DNA of 6,208 bases, from assembly GCA_947306025.1 (NCBI GenBank), contig CAMZFJ010000120.1, forward strand, positions 1 to 6,208, written 5' to 3'. Shown here piece after piece: positions 5,630 through 6,208 of the stretch (its first letter is position 1; each line of letters starts with the position of its first letter). This DNA comes from an uncultured Fibrobacter sp. (lineage in GTDB: Bacteria > Fibrobacterota > Fibrobacteria > Fibrobacterales > Fibrobacteraceae). A program made the position numbers and the translations under genes. The notes beneath the pieces were generated by a model. That model saw only the letters and a list, made by a program, of their open reading frames with translations, searched no databases and had not been told where the DNA came from.

Positions 5630-6208
5630 ATGAAACGACTTGTGGGGTTTCTGCTGTTTTGCGCTTGCGTGGTCTATTTGACGGGATGTACCTCGCGCCC
5701 TCCTTCTGCAGTGCAATTTATGGAAACCTATCACAGGGCTTCGAAACTGAAGGAAAAGGAACCTGCTTACTCCGATTTTGGATTCTCGTTTACTGGTAAA
5801 TTCCCAGCAATGATTTGTTCGGAAGATGTTTCTTGGAATAAGGTCTGCGAGGATGAGAATTCTTATGCACAAGAGTTGCCTGTGGACCTTGCTGGACAAA
5901 TAACTTTTTTAATGTTTTCTCATTTTTTATTTGGCCTCGACTTTCATTATGTCGATATGGATTACTTTGTTGGTGCCGCGTTTGACCATTTTGGAGTTAT
6001 GGCATGGACCGATATTGCGGGCTCGCCTTTTAAATGGCCTGGTTTCGGGATAACTTTTATGGAACGGTTCACGATTAATGAAAATGCATCTTGGGGGTTA
6101 ACGCAACATGTGGAACATGATGTATTGATGGGCCGTTATGTTTCCGACGAATATGTCGAAGTCGGGGGCGGCGCTTATGTTCTTGGGCGTGATAATGTTA
6201 AGTGGACC
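5630..6208 (+). CDS. Lipoprotein of unknown function (C-terminus beyond the window)
   Basis: The frame starts at ATG 5630 and stays open to the right edge, 193 codons. The N-terminus is a clear lipoprotein signal: MKR, hydrophobic core, then the canonical lipobox L17-T18-G19-C20. A short polar segment (21-50) leads into a domain with C63 and C73 close together. From about 90 onward the sequence is rich in alternating hydrophobic and aromatic residues (FLMFSHFLFGLDFHYVDMDYF, then GVMAW, GITFMERF, GGGAYVLG), suggesting repeated beta strands. This could be a beta-sandwich or part of an outer-membrane beta structure; I cannot name a family. No Shine-Dalgarno is present; the leader is ATTGGTTTTAT before ATG, much like the upstream gene. 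It is probably cotranscribed with the gene at 4871 or expressed from a promoter in the 93-nt gap, where I see no clear boxes. Confidence 0.8.
   Translation, partial: MKRLVGFLLFCACVVYLTGCTSRPPSAVQFMETYHRASKLKEKEPAYSDFGFSFTGKFPAMICSEDVSWNKVCEDENSYAQELPVDLAGQITFLMFSHFLFGLDFHYVDMDYFVGAAFDHFGVMAWTDIAGSPFKWPGFGITFMERFTINENASWGLTQHVEHDVLMGRYVSDEYVEVGGGAYVLGRDNVKWT

Noticed and set aside
5591..5899. Minus-strand frame of 102 codons
   Set aside because: It overlaps the start of the lipoprotein at 5630 in antisense; that gene has a canonical lipobox and stays open to the window edge.

Overview
The window most resembles a chromosome segment of a Fibrobacter-type bacterium (Fibrobacterota, FCB group). 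The main reason is the protein at 3270-4721. It is a secreted protein with a long linker of SSSS blocks, a small Cys-bracketed motif and a C-terminal beta-sandwich ending in KIVTIR. That architecture is characteristic of Fibrobacter secreted proteins and resembles type IX secretion sorting domains. Weak or absent Shine-Dalgarno sequences and AT-rich intergenic regions fit. The assignment rests on family knowledge, not on a database search.

Layout. The left half (1-2963) reads on the minus strand. In transcription order it holds hflX (ribosome-associated GTPase, 398 aa), pgpA (phosphatidylglycerophosphatase A, 202 aa) and a lipoprotein of unknown function that runs off the left edge (285 codons seen). 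The 191-nt gap between hflX and pgpA is filled by repeat DNA: an 84-bp array of degenerate heptamers abutting the pgpA start codon, then a palindrome-rich block that reaches the hflX stop codon. The right half (3270-6208) reads on the plus strand. It holds the Ser-rich secreted protein, a strong intrinsic terminator, a 221-aa membrane-anchored protein of unknown function, and a lipoprotein of unknown function cut by the right edge. A 306-nt AT-rich divergent control region (2964-3269) separates the halves. It contains several inverted repeats, including a terminator-like hairpin in the hflX leader.

How the genes relate. hflX and pgpA are housekeeping genes (ribosome rescue and disassembly; phosphatidylglycerol synthesis) and no shared pathway is evident. 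The other four proteins all look envelope-directed: two lipoproteins, one anchored protein, and one surface or secreted protein probably exported through a type IX-like route. No RNA gene, CRISPR array, transposase or clear mobile element was seen. The least ordinary features are the heptamer and palindrome element between hflX and pgpA, and the Ser-rich array, whose serine codon order tracks the residue pair preceding each block.
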